Below the pieces are notes generated by a model. It saw nothing but the letters and a program-made list of their open reading frames with translations. It searched no databases and was not told the origin of the DNA. Both the position numbers and the translations under genes were made by a program. Shown piece after piece: positions 45,401-52,786 of a stretch of 64,000 nt of DNA; within the stretch, counting starts at the first letter, position 1, and each line of letters begins with the position of its first letter. The DNA comes from SM1-50 sp964467345 (GTDB lineage Archaea; Thermoplasmatota; E2; DHVEG-1). Location: positions 18,634 to 82,633 of the forward strand of contig CAYXPY010000004.1 of the NCBI GenBank assembly GCA_964467345.1. The letters are read 5' to 3'.

Positions 45401-45786
45401 GAGTTTCCTCCTGTGTTCAGAGTATCAAAGATTTTACTCCCTGCAACACCTGCCTGTGTTGCTGCAACTCGAACCGGATATTCGTCAGTCCCGACTTTAT
45501 ATGGTCCGTCCCATGAAAAATTTGTTGCAACACCTGGAGACAAAGCCCAATAGTTCGGGTAGTATAGATAGTATGTCCCATTTGCAGCCCACTCCGAGGT
45601 ATTGATCTTAATCTGACCACTAGTATATGTCGTATCATAGACCAATTTTATTGTTGCATCTCCCCAGTCATCAGCACCAGGTTGCGCACTCGCTTCTTTT
45701 ATAACATTTAATTGATTAAATACTACCAGCGTTGATAGTAACATCGTTAGTACTACCAAGGTAGCAATTATTTTGTTTGCTTTCAT
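42409..45786 (-). CDS. Large PGF-CTERM cell-surface (S-layer-like) protein
   Basis: 1125 residues. A signal peptide (MKANKIIATLVVLTMLLSTLVVF) is followed by many Thr/Asn-rich beta-sandwich (Ig/big-like) domains with numerous N-glycosylation sequons, and by GIPGFELLTLIAAIGVAFLLLRRRRK-type ending (PGF motif, transmembrane helix, Arg tail; last 26 residues), the archaeosortase signal for lipid anchoring. It is acidic and cysteine-poor. Start 45786 has AGGAGG upstream; the frame to 45870 lacks support. Strong upstream promoter and terminator suggest high expression, as for an S-layer component. Confidence 0.8.
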   Translation of the reverse strand: MKANKIIATLVVLTMLLSTLVVFNQLNVIKEASAQPGADDWGDATIKLVYDTTYTSGQIKINTSEWAANGTYYLYYPNYWALSPGVATNFSWDGPYKVGTDEYPVRVAATQAGVAGSKIFDTLNTGGNSITFLRAGMWIFSDDGGVTPAGYLWVNTSTVLSISSTSTFSYGSDAELEITVTEGGNNAACMIAVLDPDNNTVYHEYSQGTATLDQSYFDYAGKYTIRAYRDLDRYGVYYYYGDEDENAYDPLYGSDYSGMFPIGVGEGYDYSVVGPWDPPEKNATEKTFTVGTGKPNVVLTNTSIFWGFEARIDINVTNSTGAGLDFIPNPIMLKYGSKYVDFSAAITNEGDGNYSLKFARFDEGTEWADLVTALGDDNVNGTWRIVFGYDANADDTYEWNNTASFTIRSANPPVQLVIVNDGSGSATDKKVNVPEYISPNGQAETIDIVFDIFGRSITDEYRNAYYGDDSDEEDGVMDNLTIEGDILYPVTEADLVYSGSKGRWTATVTPTKPDGTITLTINWPGDENGTATQTIEIVNGTFVTSAVDSFTVGMDFNLTVTVTDMDGAPVKNAQVYLMWEDGAVEFNSTVGNNQPGRGFNGQYTFWIEPHKKDATTPDVAPQNITVAARWYEGFWGYTKVIMERNHNMIVTVTPTTAFAGDAVEYDIMVTLVGGGNPDTTGLSVALFNETGEYVTGVDEWYIDGVYDIQDELIPLSGGTYYIAAMNDTCDSRGNNATLVITSYVVTSSPSTLAWKIDEVNMTFQLTPAGNGTLTINNMTGAPEASIEGETTEIAIENGVGTLEEVEASTLGNVTFSYRPDGGEDRPADGLLRVTTATATPSPATIYNGEATLVTITITHPATGAPLEDVDVRLEAWNATLSDSILAKIPDNASTDAAGKVQFSITAQASGEVVIYIENESDPDNEFVIVATARKPMSIHLNPSVDEGKTFTVEAKSNGVLITDATVTFTFDGQTWPTNTGVATITAPTIATSMAYPITASAEGYVTATGAIITVLNIPKLIVAVAGEVKAGQTFTLTVADDTGSAVIGATVTFEGKTYTTGAGGSVTITAPSKAGSYPVTATFPGYDPVSGTVTIAEGGGIPGFELLTLIAAIGVAFLLLRRRRK

Positions 45787-45944
45787 TTTTTCATGTCCTC
45801 CTAAATTCATCTTGCATATTGCTTCATAATGGTCAGGTAAAACACGTTGGTTCACACCGTGAACCACCATATAAGTCCCTCTCTAGTGTAGATGTAGGTA
45901 ACTTATATCTGTGTCCTCACCGGACCTCAGGTGACGTAAATAAC

Positions 45945-45970
45945 TACCTTGTTTATATACATTACGATTT
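45945..45970 (-). promoter_or_regulatory. Promoter of the surface protein gene
   Basis: On the minus strand GTATATAAAC (about 45951-45962) is a near-consensus archaeal TATA box, giving a leader of about 140 nt before the ATG at 45786. No structured element was recognised in the leader. Confidence 0.5.
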
Positions 45971-46047
45971 TCCTTCCTTATCTTATAAACAACTATTGGT
46001 ATAAAATTCAGATTAATCGTATAAATTGTTTTCGTTTCATTTTGTTT

Positions 46048-46275
46048 TTAATCATTCAAAATCTTTGAAAATCCATCACGTTTTTTTTTATCCAGCTTCG
46101 CATTCAGCAACCCGACCGCTTGTCGTAGCTGCTGCAAAGAATCCGTCTCATAGAAAATCTTTAAGCTTTTCAGCTGCAGGGTTTTCCCACAATGGGTACA
46201 TTTTGTTGTCTTCGACGATACGTCTACTCCCTTCGCCTGTCTGCATTGGGGGCAGGCTATCACACCATATCTCAT
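46048..46275 (-). CDS. Small zinc-ribbon protein of unknown function
   Basis: 75 residues: CPQCRQAKGVDV...TKCTHCGKTL (Cys8, Cys11, Cys26, Cys29) forms a zinc ribbon, followed by a charged helical region (SLQQLRQAVGLLNAKLDKKKRDGF). Such proteins are widespread in Euryarchaeota next to tRNA or RNA-processing genes, but no function is assigned. It diverges from tRNA-Tyr. Confidence 0.65.
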   Translation of the reverse strand: MRYGVIACPQCRQAKGVDVSSKTTKCTHCGKTLQLKSLKIFYETDSLQQLRQAVGLLNAKLDKKKRDGFSKILND

Positions 46276-46345
46276 AGAAGATCGCCCAATGAAACAAACC
46301 TTAACTAATAAATATACCTATTATTATGCAGGCTAGAACAGAGTC

Positions 46346-46434
46346 CCCGCCTTAGCTCAGTCTGGCTGGAGCGGCCGGCTGTAGACTCTATGGCCGTTAC
46401 CGGCAGGTCCCCGGTTCAAATCCGGGAGGCGGGA
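46346..46434 (+). tRNA. tRNA-Tyr (GTA) with 14-nt intron
   Basis: 89 nt. Acceptor CCCGCCT (46346-46352) pairs with AGGCGGG (46427-46433), discriminator A. The anticodon stem GCCGG/CCGGC flanks a loop CTGTAG plus A; between position 37 (46384) and 38 lies a 14-nt insertion ACTCTATGGCCGTT (46385-46398), the standard archaeal intron position 37/38. T-loop TTCAAAT. CCA not encoded. A TATA-like ATAAATATAC lies about 30 bp upstream. Confidence 0.92.
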
Positions 46435-46500
46435 CTTCCTTCTTTTTTTTTAAAACATCCATAATATTTATTCATATAGTGAGTATACAACGTTTATATA

Positions 46501-47544
46501 ATGACTCGAAAAAGAACTAAGGCAATTCGTGTACCCCTCAGTCAAGCCGAACCGGTACGAAGACACCTACGGGAACGAAATCTACTCCGAGATGATGTCA
46601 AGATAGCAAAGGAAAAACCATATATCTATTTTCCTATCAAAGATCCTATAGAGGACGTTCCACCTTATCAAATTACCACAAAATCATTTGAAATACGAAT
46701 AAAGAGACCTCGGTCGTATAAGGATCTTCTTCTGCTTCCAAAAAAACATCTGGAAAATCTTCCCACTTCGTACGATATTGTAGGAGGAATAGTCCTAATA
46801 AAACTACCAAAAACACTTCTCAACTATCAAGATAAAATCGGAAAAGCCCTATTACAGGCACATACGAACATCCATACGGTCTGTGTCATCGATGCGGTAA
46901 TTGGAGAGCTCCGCACACGCAATGTCTCCATTGTTGCTGGAAAAAAACAAACCCTGACCACGCATAAGGAATATGGGTTGACCTATGATGTGGACGTGGC
47001 AAAAGCATATTTTTCCCCGAGACTTGCATCAGAAAGAAAACGAATAGCTGGGCTTGTGCAGCCCGGTGAAATCATCGTAGATCTCTTCACCGGAGTAGCC
47101 CCGTTCGCTATCACGATAGCCCGGTATGCACAACCAAAGGTTGTCTATGCCATTGACAAAAACCCCGAGGCAATCCGTCTTGCAGAGAAGAATGTGAAAC
47201 AGAACCATGTGCTGCAGACTGTTGAGATCATCCATGCCGATGCCACAGATGCTCCAAAACTTATCCCTGGAAAAGTAGACCGGATCATCATGAATCTACC
47301 TTTCTCCGCATTTGAGTTCTTTTCTGTTGCACTGTCCATCTCTGCGGAAACAAGCAAAATACATTATTACGACATCATCAGAGAAGAAAATATCGAAGCA
47401 AGGATCTCGGCATTGAAACAAATCGCTAAAGAACACGGTTATCGCATCATCGATGCATCAGTTCATAAAATCAAATCATACGCACCAAGAGAATTTTATA
47501 TAGGAGTAGATATTACGGCTACGAAACACGCCGACGTAGCTTAG
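46501..47544 (+). CDS. trm5: tRNA (guanine-37-N1)-methyltransferase Trm5
   Basis: 347 residues. Methylates G37 of tRNAs using SAM, which keeps the reading frame. The SAM-binding motif VDLFTGVAPFAI, YAIDKNPEAIRLAEKNV and the catalytic NLPFSAFEF (NLPxxAxEF) are intact; SPRLASERKRIA is characteristic. The last five codons and the TAG stop (47542-47544) lie inside the tRNA-Thr gene, so the C-terminus (HADVA) is read from tRNA sequence. It is flanked by tRNA-Tyr and tRNA-Thr on the same strand and may share transcripts with them. Confidence 0.93.
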   Translation: MTRKRTKAIRVPLSQAEPVRRHLRERNLLRDDVKIAKEKPYIYFPIKDPIEDVPPYQITTKSFEIRIKRPRSYKDLLLLPKKHLENLPTSYDIVGGIVLIKLPKTLLNYQDKIGKALLQAHTNIHTVCVIDAVIGELRTRNVSIVAGKKQTLTTHKEYGLTYDVDVAKAYFSPRLASERKRIAGLVQPGEIIVDLFTGVAPFAITIARYAQPKVVYAIDKNPEAIRLAEKNVKQNHVLQTVEIIHADATDAPKLIPGKVDRIIMNLPFSAFEFFSVALSISAETSKIHYYDIIREENIEARISALKQIAKEHGYRIIDASVHKIKSYAPREFYIGVDITATKHADVA

Positions 47545-47606
47545 CCCGGTTGAGCGGCTGACTTGTAATCAGCAGGTCGGGGGTCCAAATCCCTCCGTCG
47601 GCTCCA
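47530..47606 (+). tRNA. tRNA-Thr (TGT) with encoded CCA; anchor of the cassette array
   Basis: Acceptor GCCGACG (47530-47536) pairs with CGTCGGC (47596-47602), discriminator T603, then CCA (47604-47606). Anticodon stem GCTGA/TCAGC with loop CTTGTAA, anticodon TGT. T-arm GGGGG TCCAAAT CCCTC. No intron. The first 15 bases overlap the end of trm5. The 3' end TCCCTCCGTCGGCTCC (47590-47605) is repeated at six further points downstream, marking it as an integration site. Confidence 0.95.
47590..47605 (+). repeat. att-like core 0 (native tRNA-Thr 3' end)
   Basis: TCCCTCCGTCGGCTCC within the intact tRNA. It is the left boundary of cassette 1 and the reference for all later copies. Confidence 0.85.
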
Positions 47607-47773
47607 TTTCCTATTTTTTCTCCTGTTGAACACGTTGAAAAACCCTATTTCAGAAATCGGCTTTTGACCCCTTAAACCCGTTTTAGCAGGATTATTCATC
47701 ATTCGAATTAAACAACTATTAATCATCTTTGGAAACCGTATCACTGCTTTCTCTTAATCCAAATTATAATGAT

Positions 47774-47790
47774 ATTCTTTTTATAGGAGA
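47774..47790 (+). promoter_or_regulatory. Left-end promoter of cassette 1
   Basis: TTCTTTTTATAGGAG (TATA about 47780-47786) lies 46 bases before the ATG at 47829. The same element occurs at the same distance in cassettes 4 and 5. Confidence 0.5.
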
Positions 47791-47828
47791 ACATTGTTAT
47801 AAAATGTTAATTAAGGGGCAGGAAATAG

Positions 47829-48314
47829 ATGAAAAACACTCGTATACTACGAAAAGATCTGATTGTTGGTCTTCTTTGCCTTTTCATTTGTATGACTACT
47901 ATTCCACTTATAATAGCACAATCAAATGATGATGTTACCATATGTATCACCGCTGGTTTTCTCTTTAATATGAATTATGATGAACCAAATAACAGAAGTA
48001 TCGGAAGAGGAATAACCATATATGTTGTTAATAACTTAAGTGAACGAATCTGGATTTTCTATCAAGTTGATTACTCAACGCTGTCTGGTGAAACTCTTGA
48101 AACTTTAGGATTTGCTGGAGAATATGGTTATGCACTACCACCAGACAATGATACTTTAATTGCTTTCTCAAATTTTGTTCAAATCCCCTGTCAGCTAACA
48201 GTATCGGTGCAAATCGGCTCTTATAACACAGGTGCCATTAAGACAGTTTCAAGATCCGGGTATCAATTTCATCGATGGGTGTTTTTTCCAAAGGTGACGG
48301 AGCAGGTGAGATAA
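47829..48314 (+). CDS. Secreted protein of unknown function (cassette 1, gene 1)
   Basis: 161 residues. N-terminal signal peptide (basic MKNTRILRKD, hydrophobic VGLLCLFICMTTIPLII, then AQS). The rest looks like a single beta-rich extracellular domain with three Asn-x-Ser/Thr sites and little charge bias; I do not recognise the family. It begins at the position that the cassette left-end promoter and leader dictate, and ends 1 base before the NosD-like gene, so the two are probably cotranscribed. Confidence 0.7.
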   Translation: MKNTRILRKDLIVGLLCLFICMTTIPLIIAQSNDDVTICITAGFLFNMNYDEPNNRSIGRGITIYVVNNLSERIWIFYQVDYSTLSGETLETLGFAGEYGYALPPDNDTLIAFSNFVQIPCQLTVSVQIGSYNTGAIKTVSRSGYQFHRWVFFPKVTEQVR

Positions 48315-48315
48315 A

Positions 48316-49695
48316 ATGAGATATAACAGAGTAGAAAAAACATTGTTGATTGTATTGCTTCTTCTATTCAGTGGGGTTAGTGTGAGTCCTGCGCAGTCAA
48401 CACAGATGAAAAACAGTGCACAAAACCGGGAAGGTTTTCTGCTCTATGTTGGTGGTTCTGGCCCGGGTAATTATAGCAAGATTCAGGATGCGATTGATAA
48501 TGCATCAGATGGTGACACCGTTTTTGTGTATGATGACTCATCACCCTATCATGAGAATATCGTAATTAGAAAATCAATTTACCTAATGGGGGAAGAAAGG
48601 CAAACAACAATAATTGATGGAAAAAAAAGTTGTAAGGTAATGACAGTGTTTGCTAACAATGTGACCATCACGGGATTTACGCTTCGTAATAGCGGAGTGT
48701 TGGTCATCGATTGTGCCATTGAATGTCGTTCAAGTCATAACAAAATCTCAGGCAATATTATATCGAATAATTCCCAAGGTATCTGCTTCTACACCATCGG
48801 TTCATATGTTGCCAACAACAATAACATCACTGGAAATATGATAACATCCAATAAGGGACCAGGCGTCTACCTATATCAATCTCAAAATAACATTATCTCT
48901 GGGAATACCTTTTCTTCGAATGAAGGTTTAATCCTTGATCAATCGTATGATAACACTATCTCAAATAATGAGTTTAGCAATGATGGCATCGTGTTAAACA
49001 GCTATCCGAACAATATTCTTCCAGACAATTACGTCAACGGAAAACCCCTCATTTATATGGTGAGTGAATCAAATAAGATACTCGATACCGCAGGACAAAT
49101 CATTCTCATTGATTGTTATAACATTACCATTCGACAGCAAGACCTCTCAAACACCACCACGGGTCTGACTCTTCTTAGGACAAACAATTGTCATATCGAA
49201 CGAAACAAGATGACGAATAACTGTAACTTTGGAATTAATCTTTTTGAATCAAATGAGAATAATATCTCATTGAATCGTATTGCAGATAATGATGCAGGGC
49301 TACAGGTTACCTCCTCAGAGAAAAATACCATTATATGGAACATTATTCGTTTGAATCCATACTGGGGTATTGAACTTCGCGGGTCAAATAATAATGTCAT
49401 CTCGACAAATATCATAGAAAAGAACGGTGGGAGAAAGTTAGTAGAATATGGGTTGGGACTCTTCCTTGCGTCTTCATCGAATAACAGTATTATTCACAAC
49501 AATTTCCTCAAAAATGCACGGGATGCCTATTTCTATGAAGCATATTCAACTGAGTGGAATAGTAACTATTGGAGTAGACCAAGAATATTTCCAAAAATAA
49601 TTCCTGGTGAAATAAAGGGAACTCTTTTTGATAGGCGCATTAACATCGATTGGCGTCCTTCTAAAACACCCTATGAGTTACCCGAGATGATTTGA
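48316..49695 (+). CDS. NosD-like secreted beta-helix protein (cassette 1, gene 2)
   Basis: 459 residues. Signal peptide, then the block YVGGSGPGNYSKIQDAIDNA followed by DGDTVFVYDD, the entry of a NosD/CASH-type right-handed beta helix with many N-x-I-S-x-N repeats (NNITGNMI, NNIISGNTF, NNNVISTNII). The C-terminus NYWSRPRIFPK...DWRPSKTPYELPE is shared with three paralogs in cassettes 2, 5 and 6, while the middle differs. Such proteins bind or cleave surface polysaccharides; no catalytic residues can be assigned. It has no PGF-CTERM tail, so it is probably released or held by other means. Confidence 0.8.
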   Translation: MRYNRVEKTLLIVLLLLFSGVSVSPAQSTQMKNSAQNREGFLLYVGGSGPGNYSKIQDAIDNASDGDTVFVYDDSSPYHENIVIRKSIYLMGEERQTTIIDGKKSCKVMTVFANNVTITGFTLRNSGVLVIDCAIECRSSHNKISGNIISNNSQGICFYTIGSYVANNNNITGNMITSNKGPGVYLYQSQNNIISGNTFSSNEGLILDQSYDNTISNNEFSNDGIVLNSYPNNILPDNYVNGKPLIYMVSESNKILDTAGQIILIDCYNITIRQQDLSNTTTGLTLLRTNNCHIERNKMTNNCNFGINLFESNENNISLNRIADNDAGLQVTSSEKNTIIWNIIRLNPYWGIELRGSNNNVISTNIIEKNGGRKLVEYGLGLFLASSSNNSIIHNNFLKNARDAYFYEAYSTEWNSNYWSRPRIFPKIIPGEIKGTLFDRRINIDWRPSKTPYELPEMI

Positions 49696-50201
49696 AACAA
49701 GAATAAAATCAGAACACACACGGATTTTATTTATTACAATATTCCTAAATAATTTCAATATAAACTAATGTACTCAAAATAACTATTATCCCCAGAGATA
49801 TATTTCGTTCCCCGACATATCAAATAAAATACTATCTATATTCAAGGATTAACACAAAAGTTGAGGTAAATTTATCTATAAGAAAAATCATGTTATTTCG
49901 TAACAGGATTTTGGCGGTTTTTACCTTTCTAAATACAACCTTTCGTTGCAGTCCCTCCGTCGGCTCCATTTCCTATTTTTTCTCCTGTTAAACACCGTTA
50001 AAACCACGATATCAGAAATCGGCTTTTGACCCCTTTAATCATAAAATCGTGATTTACTATTTACACGAAAAATTTTGTTATAAATCGTGTTACAGCTTTC
50101 CTTCATGTGGAGGGGAACGAATTTGAACTCGTGTTTACCGGTTAAATTCTAAATAGGAGATAATAATTACTCATGTAAGAGCCTACAATTTCAGATGGTT
50201 T
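49696..50201. other. 506-bp gap: cassette 1 right end, core 1, cassette 2 left end
   Basis: No gene. About 49902-49951 is the cassette 1 right end, 49952-49967 the core, and 49968-50110 the cassette 2 left end. 50111-50135 contains GAATTTGAACTCGTG, a weak echo of a tRNA T-arm on the minus strand. 49710-49900 is AT-rich without recognisable structure. Confidence 0.6.
49952..49967 (+). repeat. att-like core 1
   Basis: TCCCTCCGTCGGCTCC, identical to the tRNA-Thr 3' end, preceded by CTTTCGTTGCAG and followed by ATTTCC. Confidence 0.85.
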
Positions 50202-51353
50202 TCAGGTTATCCCTGGGAAGTCATAGGGTTCTTGTGCAGGATGCCAATCAAATTGTATGAAGTCAGGAAAAACTTGATAAAAATTCTCTATTCCAAAGAT
50301 TAGTTTCGGTAGAATCCGTGGTCTGCCCCAATAGTTCTGATCCCAAATGGTCTGTGAACTGTCTTCGTTGTTGAATCGTGCATGAACTTTATTGTTCATG
50401 AATGTATTCATAGAGATTTTTGAAAAATAGGAATCCTCAATGATGATGCCGCATCGATAATTGCTAATGATATTTTTTTCAATGCGAGTATCACGATTTC
50501 CGTCTGTGAGATGTATCCCTATCACTTTCTGAATATTTTCAAAACTTGTCCCTGGAGGATTATCAATGACATTTGATATAATAGAATTATTTAATGTAAA
50601 ACCTTCCATATAGATAGCCCTTGAATTGTTAAAAAAATAATTATTCGATATGGTATTGTAACTTGATTGTATAATTCTCAATCCATCACGTTGAGAATTA
50701 ATTGTATTGTTCGATATTCTGCTATATGAAGCATGGTATAGAATAATACTTGAACCACTGCGTTCAACAGATTTTATTTGATTATCAGAAAAAGTACAAT
50801 AGGACGTCCAATCCAGATTAATATTCGAAGAATAATATGTATCAAAAGTATTTTGAGTAATGGTACAGAAATCACATTCATAAAATTCAATTAAAATGCT
50901 GATAGTTCCCTTGAATATATTATCAGAAACTGTCACATTTTGTATCGGTAGATAGTTGTTTGAGATAAGTGTACTGTAATTCCTTTCTGAAAATATTGTG
51001 AACCCTGAAATAGTTATATTATTGCTTTGGATGGAGATTTGGGTCTCATATTCTGAAGTCAAACCTTCTATAATCGTAGTGTTTTTTGATTCTCCAATGA
51101 GTCGGATGGCTGTTGGAATAACAATTGCTTCAGTGTACAATCCGCTGTAGACAAATACAGTATCCTCATCATGAGAATCATTTATTGCATCCTGAATCCT
51201 TGTATAGTTACTTGGACCTGAACCACCGACATAGAGCCAATTGCCTTTTGATGTTGGTAACGTTGGTTTTTCAATATCCTGTGCAATCACCGGAATGATA
51301 CAGGTTGTAATGAAAAGAAGACTGATTTCGACCGCCAAATATTTCCTTTTCAA
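50202..51353 (-). CDS. NosD-like secreted beta-helix protein (cassette 2)
   Basis: 383 residues. Signal peptide (MKRKYLAVEISLLFITTCII), the block NWLYVGGSGPSNYTRIQDAI, a beta-helix core with NTINSQRDGLRII, NTISNNYFFNNSRA and similar repeats, and the family C-terminus NYWGRPRILPK...FDWHPAQEPYDFPG. Orientation is opposite to cassettes 1 and 5. It is AT-rich compared with the chromosomal genes to the left. Its promoter should lie in 51354-51420 on the minus strand. Confidence 0.8.
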   Translation of the reverse strand: MKRKYLAVEISLLFITTCIIPVIAQDIEKPTLPTSKGNWLYVGGSGPSNYTRIQDAINDSHDEDTVFVYSGLYTEAIVIPTAIRLIGESKNTTIIEGLTSEYETQISIQSNNITISGFTIFSERNYSTLISNNYLPIQNVTVSDNIFKGTISILIEFYECDFCTITQNTFDTYYSSNINLDWTSYCTFSDNQIKSVERSGSSIILYHASYSRISNNTINSQRDGLRIIQSSYNTISNNYFFNNSRAIYMEGFTLNNSIISNVIDNPPGTSFENIQKVIGIHLTDGNRDTRIEKNIISNYRCGIIIEDSYFSKISMNTFMNNKVHARFNNEDSSQTIWDQNYWGRPRILPKLIFGIENFYQVFPDFIQFDWHPAQEPYDFPGIT

Positions 51354-51591
51354 TTGATTCCTTCCTTATAGAATAACAATGAATCCCTCGTTATTTAAAC
51401 CTTTGTGATAGGAAAAAAGGGCAGGGGAAAGGATCTGAACCCTTGGATTTCTTCGCATAAAAAACCATTATCCTAATATATTAAAACCGTATCAAAGTTT
51501 GATCGATAGAATATAAATATAACTTTTTCTGTATTTATAGCACGATTTTAGCTGGTTTTTTTACGGTAGTAAATATAACCTTTCGTTGCAT

Positions 51592-51607
51592 TCCCTCCGT
51601 CGGCTCC
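51592..51607 (+). repeat. att-like core 2
   Basis: TCCCTCCGTCGGCTCC, preceded by CTTTCGTTGCAT and followed by TTTAATCATTTTTT instead of ATTTCC. Confidence 0.85.
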
Positions 51608-51844
51608 TTTAATCATTTTTTCTCTTGTTAAACACAGTGAAAACGACGAAATCAGAAATCGGCTTTTGACCCTTTTAATCATAAAATCAATATCGATTAT
51701 CTACACAAAAAATTTTGTTAGAAACCGTATCACTGCATTCTTTCATGAACAGGGAAGGGATTTGAACCCTTGGGCACCTTAAGCAAGGATGTCATCGATT
51801 CGAACAAAAACTCAGGTTCTACAACAAAGACGATAAATCATTCA

Positions 51845-51976
51845 TTACCACTGAATCTTCGGATAATCTTCCTTGATATTTTTAGCAATCAAATCAAGAT
51901 ACACAACAGTAGTTGCTAAATCATCGTGCCAGAGAATCATCTGTTGATTCCTGATTTTCAAAAGGCGGTAAAATCC
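51845..51976 (-). pseudogene. Short coding remnant of unknown origin
   Basis: A minus-strand frame between stops encodes about 43 residues ending in LIAKNIKEDYPKIQW, with natural-looking composition but no ATG near the start. It may be the tail of a decayed gene. I do not recognise a family with confidence. Confidence 0.2.
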
Positions 51977-52062
51977 TTATGATATATTTGTTTGGTCGAG
52001 AAACGAGGATACAATAGATGCCGTCCCAAACTTTAGTGTGGATGTGTATTTGGAGAGTGACA

Positions 52063-52692
52063 TTACTGATAAATGTGAGGACCACATGAAAAGCACGTGG
52101 TTATAGCTTCTGTTGTTGGGAAAATAATAATATATATAATTTTGAGGATAGCGATTAAAATGTGAGCAAGGATGCAACCTGGAGACCATAGATTAATAGT
52201 TGACGTACATACATCGATTACTGAAGGTGGGCAAGATCTTGTTACATGGGTATTATCCTGTGTCTTACTATATTGTAGTGTTTTATAACAGTCGGGATTA
52301 TTTTTTATTAGGGTTAATCCTTGTTTTATCTGCGATATTGTTTGTTTATTCGCTCCTTGTTGAGAAAATTTATTGAAAATCAGGTTAGCAAATGTCATTA
52401 GCTCATTATCTTGTAGTTGAACAATATAGTCAACCATTAATTTACCTTGGTAAGTATCTGTTGAATATCGAGGAATTTGTAGAGATGTTATCCCCTGCCC
52501 TAGATAATTAACCGTTATGATACGTTCATTCTCTGGATTGATTTCCTTCTGTGTTCTGATATCAAACAATGGAGAGGGATTAATAGAACTGATTTTTTTT
52601 GATTGTACACTAATTACATTTATAAACGAGGTAAAAATCAGAATTGCAACAACTCCAATACTAACTACGATAATTCTCTTTTTTTTATTCAT
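52063..52692 (-). CDS. Secreted or membrane-anchored cassette protein, family shared with cassette 5
   Basis: 209 residues from ATG 52692 (MNKKKRIIVVSIGVVAILIFTSFINV), chosen because GGAGG lies about 10 bases upstream; the ATG at 52701 is only 1 base from it. Signal peptide or anchor, then SPLFDIRTQKEIN, ITVNYLGQG, and a C-terminal part with WSPGCILAHILIAIL and Cys residues. The same landmarks (SPLFKTRTQ, ITSQYLGMG, GCIL) occur in the cassette 5 protein, so this is a second cargo family. No known domain recognised. Confidence 0.7.
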   Translation of the reverse strand: MNKKKRIIVVSIGVVAILIFTSFINVISVQSKKISSINPSPLFDIRTQKEINPENERIITVNYLGQGITSLQIPRYSTDTYQGKLMVDYIVQLQDNELMTFANLIFNKFSQQGANKQTISQIKQGLTLIKNNPDCYKTLQYSKTQDNTHVTRSCPPSVIDVCTSTINLWSPGCILAHILIAILKIIYIIIFPTTEAITTCFSCGPHIYQ

Positions 52693-52786
52693 ATATTCCA
52701 TTCCTCCATTCTAACAAAGAACCTCCACCAACTTATTTTCATGTTCTATTTTAAGGTCAGATAGTATTGTAGATAAATCAACATGT

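Larger units (their letters stand above)
47590..49951 (+). mobile_element. Cassette 1 of the tRNA-Thr array (2.36 kb)
   Basis: Runs from the tRNA 3' end to the next core at 49952. The left end (ATTTCCTATTTTTTCTCCTG... to about 47790) carries the shared GGCTTTTGACCCC block and a promoter; the right end (about 49902-49951) has AACCTTTCGTTG. Cargo: a 161-residue secreted protein and a NosD-like beta-helix protein, both plus strand. No recombinase. Confidence 0.7.
49952..51591 (+). mobile_element. Cassette 2 (1.64 kb)
   Basis: From core 1 to core 2. The left end shares the ATTTCCTATTTTTTCTCC start and GGCTTTTGACCCC block. Single cargo gene, a NosD-like protein on the minus strand. The right end (about 51410-51591) is closely similar over nearly 190 bp to that of cassette 6 and includes a tRNA T-arm-like relic at 51428-51444. 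Confidence 0.7.
51354..52062. other. 709-bp gap: cassette 2 right end, core 2, cassette 3 left end
   Basis: 51428-51444 on the minus strand reads AAGGG TTCAGAT CCTTT, a T-arm-like hairpin. 51541-51591 is the right-end motif, 51592-51607 the core, and 51608-51745 the left-end block. 51755-51771 on the minus strand reads AAGGG TTCAAAT CCCTT, a perfect T-arm. The rest (51780-52060) has only a short minus-strand coding remnant. Confidence 0.55.
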
